A DNA stretch of 64,000 bases from Halomonas sp. SpR1 (lineage in GTDB: Bacteria > Pseudomonadota > Gammaproteobacteria > Pseudomonadales > Halomonadaceae): the NCBI RefSeq assembly GCF_031010175.1, contig NZ_JAUAMB010000008.1, forward strand, positions 62,001-126,000, given 5' to 3'. The position numbers and the translations under genes were made by a program. The notes below the pieces were generated by a model that had not been told where the DNA came from, ran no database searches, and saw only the letters and a list, made by a program, of their open reading frames with translations. This document shows, one piece after another, positions 8,878 to 19,453 of this stretch; the first letter of the stretch is position 1; the number at the start of each line of letters is the position of its first letter.

Positions 8878-9369
8878 ATGTTTCATACGCTTAGATCCCG
8901 GCTACTGGCTATTAGCCGCCCGGTTACTCTGACCCTGGCGGGCGCGCTGTTATCCCTCAACGTTGCGGCCATTCTATACGGTGTGTTTGCCCGCTATATC
9001 GCCGGTGGCGCGCCTATCTGGACAGATGAGCTGTCGCGTTTCTTAATCATCGCCACGGTGATGCTTGCGGCTGGGGCCGTCTGGTCGGAAGGTGGGCATA
9101 TGCGCGTTGGGCTGTTGGAGAAACTGCTGCCCGCCCCCTTCGCTCGTTTGCTCAATGTGTACCAGTGGCTACTCACCCTGGTGATTGCAGCCGGGGGTGC
9201 ATGGGTAAGCTATCGCTATGCGTTATCGGTCAACATGTTTACCACGTCCGGGCTCGGCATTAGCCGCACGGTGCCACTCCTCTCGCTACCCATTGGCTTT
9301 TTGCTACTTGCTTGGCATGCGCTTATCTATGGCCCCGCGCCGCTCAAGACCGTTGAGGACTCTTTATGA
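8878..9369 (+). CDS. TRAP transporter small permease (DctQ)
   Basis: A 163-residue membrane protein with four predicted helices and the DctQ pattern (ARYIAGGAPIWTDELSRFLII, a W-x-[DE]-E-[LIVA]-[ST]-R segment in the second quarter). It partners DctM and the binding protein in a sodium-driven importer. The last codons (KTVEDSL stop) lie in the first copy of a 23-bp tandem duplication that has moved the dctM start away from the dctQ stop. Confidence 0.9.
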   Translation: MFHTLRSRLLAISRPVTLTLAGALLSLNVAAILYGVFARYIAGGAPIWTDELSRFLIIATVMLAAGAVWSEGGHMRVGLLEKLLPAPFARLLNVYQWLLTLVIAAGGAWVSYRYALSVNMFTTSGLGISRTVPLLSLPIGFLLLAWHALIYGPAPLKTVEDSL

Positions 9370-9392
9370 AAACCGTTGAGGACTCTTTATGA
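9349..9392. repeat. 23-bp tandem duplication at the dctQ/dctM junction
   Basis: The same 21 bases (ACCGTTGAGG followed by ACTCTTTATGA) occur at 9349-9369 and at 9372-9392, a 23-bp period. Each copy carries a GAGGA ribosome binding site and an ATGA. In copy 1 the ATG overlaps the dctQ stop and opens an eight-residue reading frame (MKTVEDSL) that ends in the ATGA where dctM begins. Removing one copy would restore a direct ATGA stop/start overlap of dctQ and dctM. Confidence 0.85.
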
Positions 9393-10663
9393 TTGCGACG
9401 ATGCTGGCGGTTTTCTTAGGCCATGTACTACTTGGGCTTCCTCTGTTCATCGCACTGCTTACCACCGCGATAGTGGGTTTTCTGTTTGTCGACCCCTCGA
9501 TGATTCCGCGTATGCTGCCTCAGCAATTCTTTAGCGGTATCAATGTGTTCTCCTTAATGGCTATCCCGCTGTTCATCTTCGCAGGCAACCTAATGAACGT
9601 CAGCGGCTTAACGGAGCGCCTGATGGGGTTTGCCCGCCTGATAGTAGGGCACTTGCGGGGCGGCATGGGCCACGTCAATGTGGTGTCGAGCGTTTTCTTC
9701 GCAGGCGTTAATGGCTCAGCGGTGGCCGACACCTCGGCGCTGGGGTCGCTGTTAGTGCCGGCCATGGAGAAGGAGGGCTACTCAAGGGCGTTTGCCGCTG
9801 GTTTAACTGCTGGGAGCTCGCTGATCGGCCCGATCATTCCCCCCAGTATCTTTATGATTCTGTATGCCTCACTGACGAACACCTCAGTAGGTGATCTATT
9901 TATGGCAGGCGTCGTGCCCGGACTGCTGCTGGGTGTTGCCTTTATGGGCATGAACGCCTGGTATGCCTGGCGTCACCGATTGCCTAAAAGCGGTCAGTTG
10001 CCCTCGCTCAGCCAGCTTGCGATAGCCTTCGTAGCCGCCCTGCCTGCACTTATCGCCCCCTTCATTATCGTTGCGGGTATCGTGCTGGGCTTTGTGACGC
10101 CTACTGAGTCGGGCGCTTTGACAGCGCTGTACGTGGCCCTATGTGGTTTTGTGCTGGGAGGGTTGCGTTTCAAGGAGTGTTGGCAAGCCATCCTTGATAC
10201 GGCACGCTTAACCTCAGCGATCTTTTTGATCATGGCAGCCTCGGCCACGATTAGCTGGCTGCTCTCCTATGCGCAAGTGCCCGCGCAATTTGTCTCACTG
10301 TTATCTCCTTACATAGATAACGCAGTACTGATTCTACTGTTACTGAGTGCCATTACCTTTATAACGGGGATGTTTATGGAGGAGGTGTCGGCATTAATGC
10401 TACTGACGCCTATTTTTGCGCCGGTGGCCATGATGGCGGGTATCGACCCCATCCATCTAGGCGTCATCATCACGCTGAACATTACTATTGCGTTAATCAC
10501 ACCACCATTGGGGGCCTGTGTGTTCGTGGCCGCCGCGGTCAGTCGGCTAGAGATAGTGTCGCTGTTCAGAACCATTTGGCCCTTTGTGCTGACAGCAATT
10601 GCGGTGCTTATTCTATTAATCCTGTTTCCACCGCTGACGCTGTGGCTACCGACTCAGTTTTGA
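9389..10663 (+). CDS. TRAP transporter large permease (DctM)
   Basis: A 424-residue polytopic membrane protein with about twelve hydrophobic segments and DctM hallmarks: an early NVFSLMAIPLFIFAGNLM stretch, GSSLIGPIIPPSIFMILYA at the first discontinuous helix and NITIALITPPLGACVFVA near the C-terminus. It forms the sodium-coupled transport channel with DctQ. The ATG at 9389 has a GAGGA ribosome binding site in the second copy of the tandem duplication. It is 49 bases upstream of the VanX-like gene, so cotranscription is likely. Confidence 0.92.
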   Translation: MIATMLAVFLGHVLLGLPLFIALLTTAIVGFLFVDPSMIPRMLPQQFFSGINVFSLMAIPLFIFAGNLMNVSGLTERLMGFARLIVGHLRGGMGHVNVVSSVFFAGVNGSAVADTSALGSLLVPAMEKEGYSRAFAAGLTAGSSLIGPIIPPSIFMILYASLTNTSVGDLFMAGVVPGLLLGVAFMGMNAWYAWRHRLPKSGQLPSLSQLAIAFVAALPALIAPFIIVAGIVLGFVTPTESGALTALYVALCGFVLGGLRFKECWQAILDTARLTSAIFLIMAASATISWLLSYAQVPAQFVSLLSPYIDNAVLILLLLSAITFITGMFMEEVSALMLLTPIFAPVAMMAGIDPIHLGVIITLNITIALITPPLGACVFVAAAVSRLEIVSLFRTIWPFVLTAIAVLILLILFPPLTLWLPTQF

Positions 10664-10712
10664 TAGCCAGTTTTGCTAATGCTCTTCTTGAAGAACACTC
10701 TGCTTGGATAAC

Positions 10713-11477
10713 ATGATGCCTTTAAACACACTATTGAAGGCTTTGCCGCCTATCCTCAGCTACCCAGCCCCCTGCTGGGAACAGCTCCGCCGTGCGCCTA
10801 TTGAAGATAACGGCGAGCGCCTGATGCCGATGAGTCTCGCCCCGGCACCGGTCAGCGTGTTCCCCGCCTATGCGCGGCTGGGCATTCCAGGTGCGGTAGC
10901 GGAGTGTTTTGTACGTGAAGGTGTTTATCGGGCGCTACTCGCTGCTGCACGCAGCTTACCCGATGGCATCGGTTTAATCGTACTGGACGGCTGGCGGCCA
11001 TGGCGGGTGCAGCAGTATCTGTTCGACACCCTGCACGAAGCCATCCACCACCACCAACCCGACCTCACTGAAGCGGAGCTATTGGAGCGCACAAGAGAGT
11101 TTGTCTCGGTACCCAGCCGTGATCCTCTCGCCCCCAGCCCGCACCTTACTGGCGGGGCGGTCGACGTCACGCTGTGTGATGCCGATGGCTTACCGCTGGA
11201 TATGGGCACCTTGTTTGACGAGGCATTACCGGCCTCTCATAGCGACTATTTCGAGCATTTGGAAACGCTGAGCCCACAGCAACACAAGGCGCGGGATCAC
11301 CGTCGCCTGCTCTATCACACCATGCGGCAGCAAGGCTTCACCAACCTGCCCAGCGAGTGGTGGCACTTCGATTACGGCGATCAATTATGGGCCTACTACG
11401 GGCAACATGATCATGCCCTTTACGGCCCGGCCGAGCTGGATACCATTGAGAACCGCTGGCGCAGGCAGTTGGGGTAA
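10713..11477 (+). CDS. VanX-type D-alanyl-D-alanine dipeptidase (M15D)
   Basis: A 254-residue zinc peptidase of the VanX/DdpX family. It keeps the zinc ligands and catalytic base: SPHLTGGAVDV supplies H144 and D151, and SEWWHFD supplies E215 and H218. The DGWRPWRVQ segment is also family typical. The enzyme hydrolyses D-Ala-D-Ala or similar D,D-dipeptides in the cytoplasm. It follows the TRAP operon closely, and E. coli DdpX likewise sits with a transporter, so a role in using peptidoglycan-derived peptides is plausible. The ATG at 10713 is taken as start; a second ATG follows directly and a TTG lies three codons upstream. Confidence 0.88.
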   Translation: MMPLNTLLKALPPILSYPAPCWEQLRRAPIEDNGERLMPMSLAPAPVSVFPAYARLGIPGAVAECFVREGVYRALLAAARSLPDGIGLIVLDGWRPWRVQQYLFDTLHEAIHHHQPDLTEAELLERTREFVSVPSRDPLAPSPHLTGGAVDVTLCDADGLPLDMGTLFDEALPASHSDYFEHLETLSPQQHKARDHRRLLYHTMRQQGFTNLPSEWWHFDYGDQLWAYYGQHDHALYGPAELDTIENRWRRQLG

Positions 11478-11484
11478 TGATGAG

Positions 11485-13505
<2,021 letters not shown>

Positions 13506-13547
13506 GCTATTTACTCGTCCTTGTAAAATAGTCGTGCGGTCATGGTG

Positions 13548-16500
13548 CTAAACATCTACAGGTCGCGATACCCACAGCCGATATAGCGCTGGGGTAAAGA
13601 CAAACGACACTAGCGTTGCTAAGAGTAGACCAAATCCAATAGTTTGCGCGAAGGGTGGCCAAAGGCCGCCGGAAGTCACCATCAGCGGTATTAAACCGGC
13701 AAAGGTAGTGATCGTAGTCGAGACGATATGTCGACTGGTGGGGCCACTGATCACCGCCAGCATGGCCTCAATGTCGCCGCGGCGGGCGGCTTCATCGTCA
13801 TCAAAGGCAGCAATAATGATAATAGTGGCATTAATTGCCACCCCTACCAGCCCCATGATGCCGACGATAATCACAAAGCCGAACGCATGCCCGCTTAGCA
13901 GCAGCGCCACAATACCCATGCCCATTGCTTGAGCTCCGGCAATGAACACAATGGCGGCCCGCCGGAAGGAGTTAAAGGCCAACACCACGGTAGCCACCAT
14001 GGCGATGACCAGCAACACCACCGAAGCAAGCAACTGGTTCACGGCTTCATCACGCTCGGCGGCTTCGCCACCGGTCTCAATTCGGTAACCTGGAGGCAAT
14101 TGGAATGCCCCCGATTGCAACGCCGCCTGAAGTTTAGCATCTAGTTGAGCCATAGAAACCGCTGGAAGAGCGTCAGCCACCAGGTACCCCTGCACCAACT
14201 GCACCCGTTCAGCGTTACGACGGGTAATCGCGCTCCAGGCAGGCGTGAGCGACACCTCCGCCACCGCCGCCAGCGGCAGGCCCTCCGCTACTTGATCGCT
14301 GACCAAGCGCAGCGCTGCCAACTGCTCGGCGTTAGTGCGCCACTCATCAGCGTAGCGTACCCGCACCGGCAGTTGCTGGGTATCCTCCAGCAGCATGCCT
14401 GCCGATTGTCCCGAGAGCGCCGCCCCCACTTGTTCCGCTAGTCGCTGCGGCGTTAATCCTGCATCACTTAGTGCCGTGTGGTCGATATCAAGGGTTAACC
14501 TGGGCAAATCACGCTGCATGCCCGCCCGCACATGGGTGACTTGCGGCAGTTGGTGCATGAGCCCCGCCAATTCAAGCCCAAGCGATGACAGTACCGCTAG
14601 ATCATCACCATAGACACGAAGTTCAATCGGGGCTTTAAACGGGGGCCCCTGTTCATACTTGCGCACTACGCTTTGGGCCTGGGGGAACCGCTGATCAAGC
14701 GCCTGCTGCAGGGCGGGCACCCGCTCGTTAGTGATCTGTAAAGACGTTGTGTCCACAATCAGATGCACGAACGCTGGGTTGTTATCCTCATTGGTAAGCA
14801 CGTTATAGTACATCATCGGCGCGCTTTCACCCACAAACGCCGAGACGCGGGTGACGCCCGGCAGCTCCCGAATCATGGCCTCGACCTCATGGGCCAGAGC
14901 TTCGCTGTTGGCCATACTGCTGGCAGGAGGCAAGCGAACCTCTATATGAAATTGATCGCGGTCTGCGGGTGGGAAAAACGCCACGTCGAGCGTGGGCATC
15001 AACGCCATGCCACCCACCGGCACGCACAGGGTAATGATCATCGCGGCCCAAGGGTGACACAGCGCGCTACGTACCGTTCGGCGAAAGCCGCGCTTAATCC
15101 TATGACTGATGCCGCTACCGCTTGGTGTTGGAGGTTTGTCAGCGACCTTGGCTAACAGCATGGGTGACAGGGCCGGCACCAGCAGCAACGAGACCAGATA
15201 AGAGCTTACCAGCGCAACCATCACCGCCATGGCCAGGGGCCCTACAAACTCCCCCGCAGGGCCTGGCATCAACACAATCGGCATAAACGCCAGAATGGTG
15301 GTTAAGGTACTGGCCAGCAGCGGCACTGCCAAGTGGCGCAGTGTGTCCCGGGTAGCGGCCAGCGCTGAATCGCCTTTCAAAAAACGCTCGCGCAGCGCGT
15401 TGGTCATCACAATGGCGTTATCGACCATCAACCCCAGTGCCACAATAATGCCGGTAATGCTCATCTGGTGGATATCGATACCCAGCGGCTTGAAGAACGC
15501 CAGGGTAAGCAGGGCCGTAGCGGGGATCGCCAGTCCCACTGTCACCGCAGAGCGCCATCCCATAGTCAGGAACAGGATCGCGACCACCAGCACCAGCCCT
15601 ATCAATAGGCTAACTGCCACGTCACTCAAACGCTGATTGGTGTAACTGGCTTGCTCGAAGACCTCTTCAACCGCGATACCGATCGGCAGCTCGTCGGCGA
15701 ACGCCGCCAACTGCTGCTGGGCTTGTTCCACCCAGCGATCAATACGCTGGCCGGGCGCCATACGTGCGCCGACAAACACCGCACGCTCGCCGTTTAGCAG
15801 TGCCACCGCGGCTGGGGGGGCTTGTACGCCGCGGCGTAGCTCTGCCAACTCGCCAAGCCTGACGGTTTGCCCCTGACGAGTCGCCACTTCTATATCGCGC
15901 AGCCTATCAAGCGCATCGAACTCACCGCTTAGCCCCACCGTTAGCCGGTGGCCGTCGGTAACCACTTCACCAGCGGTACGCCGACCGTCGCTTGCCTCAA
16001 TAGTGGCCGCTAACTGCCCAACCGAGAGCCCCAAGGCGTTCAGTTCAAGCGGGTTAACGCTCACCTCTACCTGCTCCCCCGCCACGCCGAAGCGGTGGGT
16101 ATACTCCGTGCCAGGGACGTTTCGAAACGCTGCTTCCAAACGCTCGGCGTAGCGCTCCATCAGTTGGGGATTGGGTGGGGCGTCCAATGTCCAGCGCAGC
16201 GCGGCCACGATGCTAAACGCGTAGCCCCGGTCATCCAGCAGCTCTGGCGTTTGCACGCCATCAGGCAGTGTAGGCGCCACGTCGGCCAGCTTGTCACGCA
16301 CGCGACTCCACACCGGCGTTACGTTAGTCACCGCGTCCTCGAGCTCAAGGCTAATCACCGCAATGCCTTGGCGTGAGGTGGATTCCAGCACGTTAATTTC
16401 GGCGATGGTGCGTAGCTCATCCTCAATGGGGCGCGCCACCAAGGCTTCGACCTGTTCTGGGGTGGCACCCGGAAAAGTCGCTAGTACGGTAGCCATGCGC

Positions 16501-16622
16501 GCTACCAAGTGAGGATCCTCCGCACGTGGCAACGTTTGAATGGCTGACAGCCCGGCAACCACGAGAAGGCCCAGCGCGAGCGCTAGCAGTCGTCGGTTAA
16601 ATAACCACTCAAGGCGCTTCAT
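13548..16622 (-). CDS. RND efflux transporter permease
   Basis: A 1024-residue inner-membrane RND pump with the usual two repeats of one helix, a large periplasmic loop and five more helices. The fourth-helix proton relay reads GLMVDNAIVMTNAL, keeping the first aspartate but with Asn in place of the second seen in AcrB. The gene overlaps its adaptor by 14 bases, so the two are translationally coupled. No outer-membrane channel gene is present, so a channel such as a TolC homologue encoded elsewhere is presumably used. Substrate is unknown; the divergent TetR gene is the likely regulator. Confidence 0.93.
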   Translation of the reverse strand: MKRLEWLFNRRLLALALGLLVVAGLSAIQTLPRAEDPHLVARMATVLATFPGATPEQVEALVARPIEDELRTIAEINVLESTSRQGIAVISLELEDAVTNVTPVWSRVRDKLADVAPTLPDGVQTPELLDDRGYAFSIVAALRWTLDAPPNPQLMERYAERLEAAFRNVPGTEYTHRFGVAGEQVEVSVNPLELNALGLSVGQLAATIEASDGRRTAGEVVTDGHRLTVGLSGEFDALDRLRDIEVATRQGQTVRLGELAELRRGVQAPPAAVALLNGERAVFVGARMAPGQRIDRWVEQAQQQLAAFADELPIGIAVEEVFEQASYTNQRLSDVAVSLLIGLVLVVAILFLTMGWRSAVTVGLAIPATALLTLAFFKPLGIDIHQMSITGIIVALGLMVDNAIVMTNALRERFLKGDSALAATRDTLRHLAVPLLASTLTTILAFMPIVLMPGPAGEFVGPLAMAVMVALVSSYLVSLLLVPALSPMLLAKVADKPPTPSGSGISHRIKRGFRRTVRSALCHPWAAMIITLCVPVGGMALMPTLDVAFFPPADRDQFHIEVRLPPASSMANSEALAHEVEAMIRELPGVTRVSAFVGESAPMMYYNVLTNEDNNPAFVHLIVDTTSLQITNERVPALQQALDQRFPQAQSVVRKYEQGPPFKAPIELRVYGDDLAVLSSLGLELAGLMHQLPQVTHVRAGMQRDLPRLTLDIDHTALSDAGLTPQRLAEQVGAALSGQSAGMLLEDTQQLPVRVRYADEWRTNAEQLAALRLVSDQVAEGLPLAAVAEVSLTPAWSAITRRNAERVQLVQGYLVADALPAVSMAQLDAKLQAALQSGAFQLPPGYRIETGGEAAERDEAVNQLLASVVLLVIAMVATVVLAFNSFRRAAIVFIAGAQAMGMGIVALLLSGHAFGFVIIVGIMGLVGVAINATIIIIAAFDDDEAARRGDIEAMLAVISGPTSRHIVSTTITTFAGLIPLMVTSGGLWPPFAQTIGFGLLLATLVSFVFTPALYRLWVSRPVDV

Positions 16623-17769
16623 TGGCCACTTCCTCGCTCAACGTGACCTGCTGTCCTGGGGTAATCCGGTGGGTGCCGCTGGTAATCAGCCGCATACCCG
16701 GCGCTAGCGTGCCACGCACAAAGGCTTGGTCGCCTTCGCTATGCAGCAGTTCCACGCTGGCCTGGGCCACACGGTAGTGATCATTCTCTAGCGGCTCGGC
16801 CACCAATACGTTCCACAGGCCGCGTTCAGCGGCTTGCAGGGAATCCAAAGGCACCCAGTAGCCGCTTGCGGGCTCGGTAATCGTGTAGCGCAGTTCTGCC
16901 AAGTCGCCGGGCACGGCGCTGCCGGGCTCACCCAGTGATACCACCAGCGTCTGGGTACGGCTGTCGCTGTCAACCTGGGGCAGCCGGGCACGCACCTCTG
17001 CGCGGATCGCCTCGCCATTGACACTCAGTTCAACGGCCTCGCCTGGGGTAAACGTGGCAGCTAGCGCGGCAGGTAGGCCAAGACGCGCTTCTAACTGCTC
17101 GACATCGATAAGATCGAAAGCCGACGTGCCGCTACTCACCAGACTGCCGACACTGACATGGCGCTCGATCACCCGTCCGGTAAAGGGCGCTTTTAATGTG
17201 CTGTCATCCAAATCGGCGGTCAGGCTATCGCGCTCGGCAGCCAGCGCCGCAAGTTGAGCCTGAAGGGTTAACCGATCGGTACGGGCCTGATCCAGTGCGG
17301 TACGGCTGGCAAAGTTATTCTGGTTTAGCTGCGCTTCACGCTCCTCCTGGCGCTGGGCAAGGGCGAGGCTGGCACGGGCTTCTTCACTGCGCGCGGCGAC
17401 CTCCGCCAAGCGGCTCTCTAATCGGCGGGTATCCAGCGTGGCCAGCACATCCCCTTGCTCAACCGCATCGCCTCTGTCGGCGGACACAGCAGTGACCCGC
17501 CCCGCAGGTTCGAACGCCAGTGATACTGACTGGCGCGCCACCACACGCCCGGTTAAGCGCACCTCCCGCTGCAGCTGTTCAGCCTGTTTCAGGGCCTCGG
17601 CCGCCACCTGCAGTAGGGCGTTATCAGCGCCTTGCTGGCGGGCCAGCTGAGCACTGCTGCGCTGGCTGGTCAGGAAAAACACCGCCACCAGTGTGACACC
17701 TATCATCAGCAGCGCCGCCAACATGCCGCGTAGTCGGTGCCGCCAAGAAGACGCTAATAACCTAACCAT
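16609..17769 (-). CDS. RND periplasmic adaptor (membrane fusion protein)
   Basis: A 386-residue adaptor with an N-terminal membrane anchor (about residues 15-32), a biotinyl-lipoyl half motif (FEPAGRVTAVSADRGDAVEQG), a long alpha-helical hairpin (about 110-185, Ala/Glu/Gln rich), then the second lipoyl half (DSTLKAPFTGRVIERHVSVG) and a beta-barrel. It links the pump at 13548 to an outer-membrane channel. It is the first gene of the two-gene operon and is divergent from the TetR gene, with about 100 bases between the starts. Confidence 0.93.
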   Translation of the reverse strand: MVRLLASSWRHRLRGMLAALLMIGVTLVAVFFLTSQRSSAQLARQQGADNALLQVAAEALKQAEQLQREVRLTGRVVARQSVSLAFEPAGRVTAVSADRGDAVEQGDVLATLDTRRLESRLAEVAARSEEARASLALAQRQEEREAQLNQNNFASRTALDQARTDRLTLQAQLAALAAERDSLTADLDDSTLKAPFTGRVIERHVSVGSLVSSGTSAFDLIDVEQLEARLGLPAALAATFTPGEAVELSVNGEAIRAEVRARLPQVDSDSRTQTLVVSLGEPGSAVPGDLAELRYTITEPASGYWVPLDSLQAAERGLWNVLVAEPLENDHYRVAQASVELLHSEGDQAFVRGTLAPGMRLITSGTHRITPGQQVTLSEEVANEAP

Positions 17770-17792
17770 AATGGCCTCGAAATGGTTTATTC

Positions 17793-17836
17793 TTGAACGA
17801 TACCGTCCACTATAATACCTGTACGCGTACGTTCAA
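17793..17836. promoter_or_regulatory. Putative TetR operator between adaptor and regulator genes
   Basis: The divergent region holds an inverted repeat TTGAACG (17793-17799) and CGTTCAA (17830-17836), with a 10-bp perfect palindrome GTACGCGTAC (17821-17830) touching the right arm and a TATAAT at 17811-17816. The arrangement suits a TetR-family site controlling both directions; binding is inferred from symmetry and position only. Confidence 0.5.
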
Positions 17837-17870
17837 TATTTATTTACTCGATGGGCACGGATTGCACTGG

Positions 17871-18539
17871 ATGACAGATTCTCAACATACATCGCCGGAA
17901 CCAACACGCCGCGCTGGCCGACCTAAAGATATGGCTAAACGGAATGCCATGATGGATGCGGCGACAAGCCTGTTTTTTCGCCACGGCTTAGAGGGGGTAA
18001 CGATGGAAGCCGTTGCCCGAGAAGCGGGGGTTTCCAAAGTCACCGTGTACGGCCATTTTGTAACCAAAGAGGCCCTGTTTGGTAGTGTGATCCGGCGTGA
18101 AACCACCATCATCCGCCGCGGGTTGGATAAACTGCCCGACACCCACAGGGCGGTGCGCCAATCGCTGATCGAGGTCGGTTTAGGCCTGGTACGCTTTTTA
18201 TTAGAGCCTCATGTGCTGGCGGTTGAACGGGTAATGACCGCCCAGGGCGAGCAGTACCCGGAGCTGCTACGGGCGTATTTCGAGGCAGGCCCGTGGGCCA
18301 CTAAACAGTGGCTTCAGGAGAAATTGGAGGGGTTAGCCAAAACCGGGCACTTAACGTTTACCGCACCCCAATCTGCCGCCGACCAACTGTGCAGCATGTG
18401 GCAGGGCACGCTGGTCACAGAAGTCCGTATGGGCGTGCGCCAACCGCCCTGCGATGAAGAGCTTCACCGCCAAATCAGCAGCGCCGTGGATGTGTTTTTG
18501 GCGGCGTATGGGGAACCCAGCCGAGATAACAACGGTTGA
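17871..18539 (+). CDS. TetR-family transcriptional regulator
   Basis: A 222-residue TetR-type repressor. The N-terminal helix-turn-helix reads GVTMEAVAREAGVSKVTVYGHFVTKEALF, preceded by a basic RRAGRPKDMAKR stretch, and the C-terminal part is an all-helical ligand domain. The ATG at 17871 is preferred because the frame upstream runs through the probable operator/promoter. It is divergent from the RND operon and most likely represses it, as AcrR does. Its 3' end faces the oxidoreductase gene at 18553. Confidence 0.9.
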   Translation: MTDSQHTSPEPTRRAGRPKDMAKRNAMMDAATSLFFRHGLEGVTMEAVAREAGVSKVTVYGHFVTKEALFGSVIRRETTIIRRGLDKLPDTHRAVRQSLIEVGLGLVRFLLEPHVLAVERVMTAQGEQYPELLRAYFEAGPWATKQWLQEKLEGLAKTGHLTFTAPQSAADQLCSMWQGTLVTEVRMGVRQPPCDEELHRQISSAVDVFLAAYGEPSRDNNG

Positions 18540-18552
18540 GTCACTCTCTATC

Positions 18553-19425
18553 TTAACGCCGCTCAAGCACACCGATTAGCGCGGGTATTGGAAGGCTTTG
18601 ATCTTCAACCGATGTATACAGGTTGCGAACGGCTTCAGCGATACCTCCCTCTACGGCGAGATCTTCGGTCATCGTGTGGTAGTAACCCAGATCTTTGCTG
18701 GCATTGGCAACGCTAAACTTAAAGCCTGAAGGATCATTATCAGCGATATAGGGGCGCAGTCGTTCGAGCACAACTCCACCTCCGCCTCCAGCCCCTAATA
18801 CCTCTAGCAATGCGCTATCACTAATACCCGCTTTACGAGATGCCGCTGTAGCCTCGGCCAATACTGCCGAAAATCCCAAAGAGACAAAGTTATGCAGCAG
18901 TTTAAGGGTATGCCCCGCGCCCACATCGCCCGCATGGGCAATATTTTCGGCAAAGCCCTGTAATAGCGGCAGCGTTTCATCGAACAGCGCTTTTGGGGCG
19001 CCAACGATCAAATTGAGCCGCCCTTCAGCCGCTTCTTTGGGCGTGCGCGTCATGGCCGCGTCCATAAAGCGCCCGCCCGCTTCGGTGACTCTGGCAGCGA
19101 CTTTTTCTGTTGAGCTGGGCAATGCTGTAGAGCAGTCCACTACCACGCCACCTGCCTTTAACCCTTCCAATACGCCGTTGGGTTCAAACAGCACGGCCTC
19201 TACCTGGGGTGAGCCGGTGACGCACAGAATCACCACCTCAGCGTTTTGCGCTACTTCTCGTCCCGAATTTAGCATGGTGGCGCCGGCTTCCAGCAAGTCC
19301 TCTACTGGCTGATTGCCTGGGTGCTCAAGAAAGCTGATCTGATGGCCTGCGCGGAGCAGACTGCTGGCAATCCCATGGCCCATTAGGCCCACACCGACGA
19401 TGCCTACCTGGCGTGATGTTGTCAT
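18553..19425 (-). CDS. Beta-hydroxyacid dehydrogenase (3-hydroxyisobutyrate/tartronate semialdehyde reductase family)
   Basis: A 290-residue NAD(P)-dependent dehydrogenase. It has the Rossmann motif GIVGVGLMGHG near the N-terminus, a substrate-binding segment (DAAMTRTPKEAAEGRLNLIVG) and a catalytic lysine in GHTLKLLHNF. The ATG at 19425 has a TAAGGAG ribosome binding site; the open frame upstream is rejected. It is the most distal gene of the tetronate region, 28 bases after an aldehyde dehydrogenase gene. Tartronate-semialdehyde reductase or 3-hydroxyisobutyrate dehydrogenase activity would fit the family; its exact role beside ltnD is open. Confidence 0.85.
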   Translation of the reverse strand: MTTSRQVGIVGVGLMGHGIASSLLRAGHQISFLEHPGNQPVEDLLEAGATMLNSGREVAQNAEVVILCVTGSPQVEAVLFEPNGVLEGLKAGGVVVDCSTALPSSTEKVAARVTEAGGRFMDAAMTRTPKEAAEGRLNLIVGAPKALFDETLPLLQGFAENIAHAGDVGAGHTLKLLHNFVSLGFSAVLAEATAASRKAGISDSALLEVLGAGGGGGVVLERLRPYIADNDPSGFKFSVANASKDLGYYHTMTEDLAVEGGIAEAVRNLYTSVEDQSLPIPALIGVLERR

Positions 19426-19453
19426 TGTTATCTCCTTACAAGTGAAGCACCCG

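Noticed and set aside
13548..16622. Heavy-metal (CusA-type) RND pump
   Set aside because: The fourth-helix motif and lack of methionine-rich features or metal regulators do not support metal export; the TetR neighbour suits a small-molecule pump.
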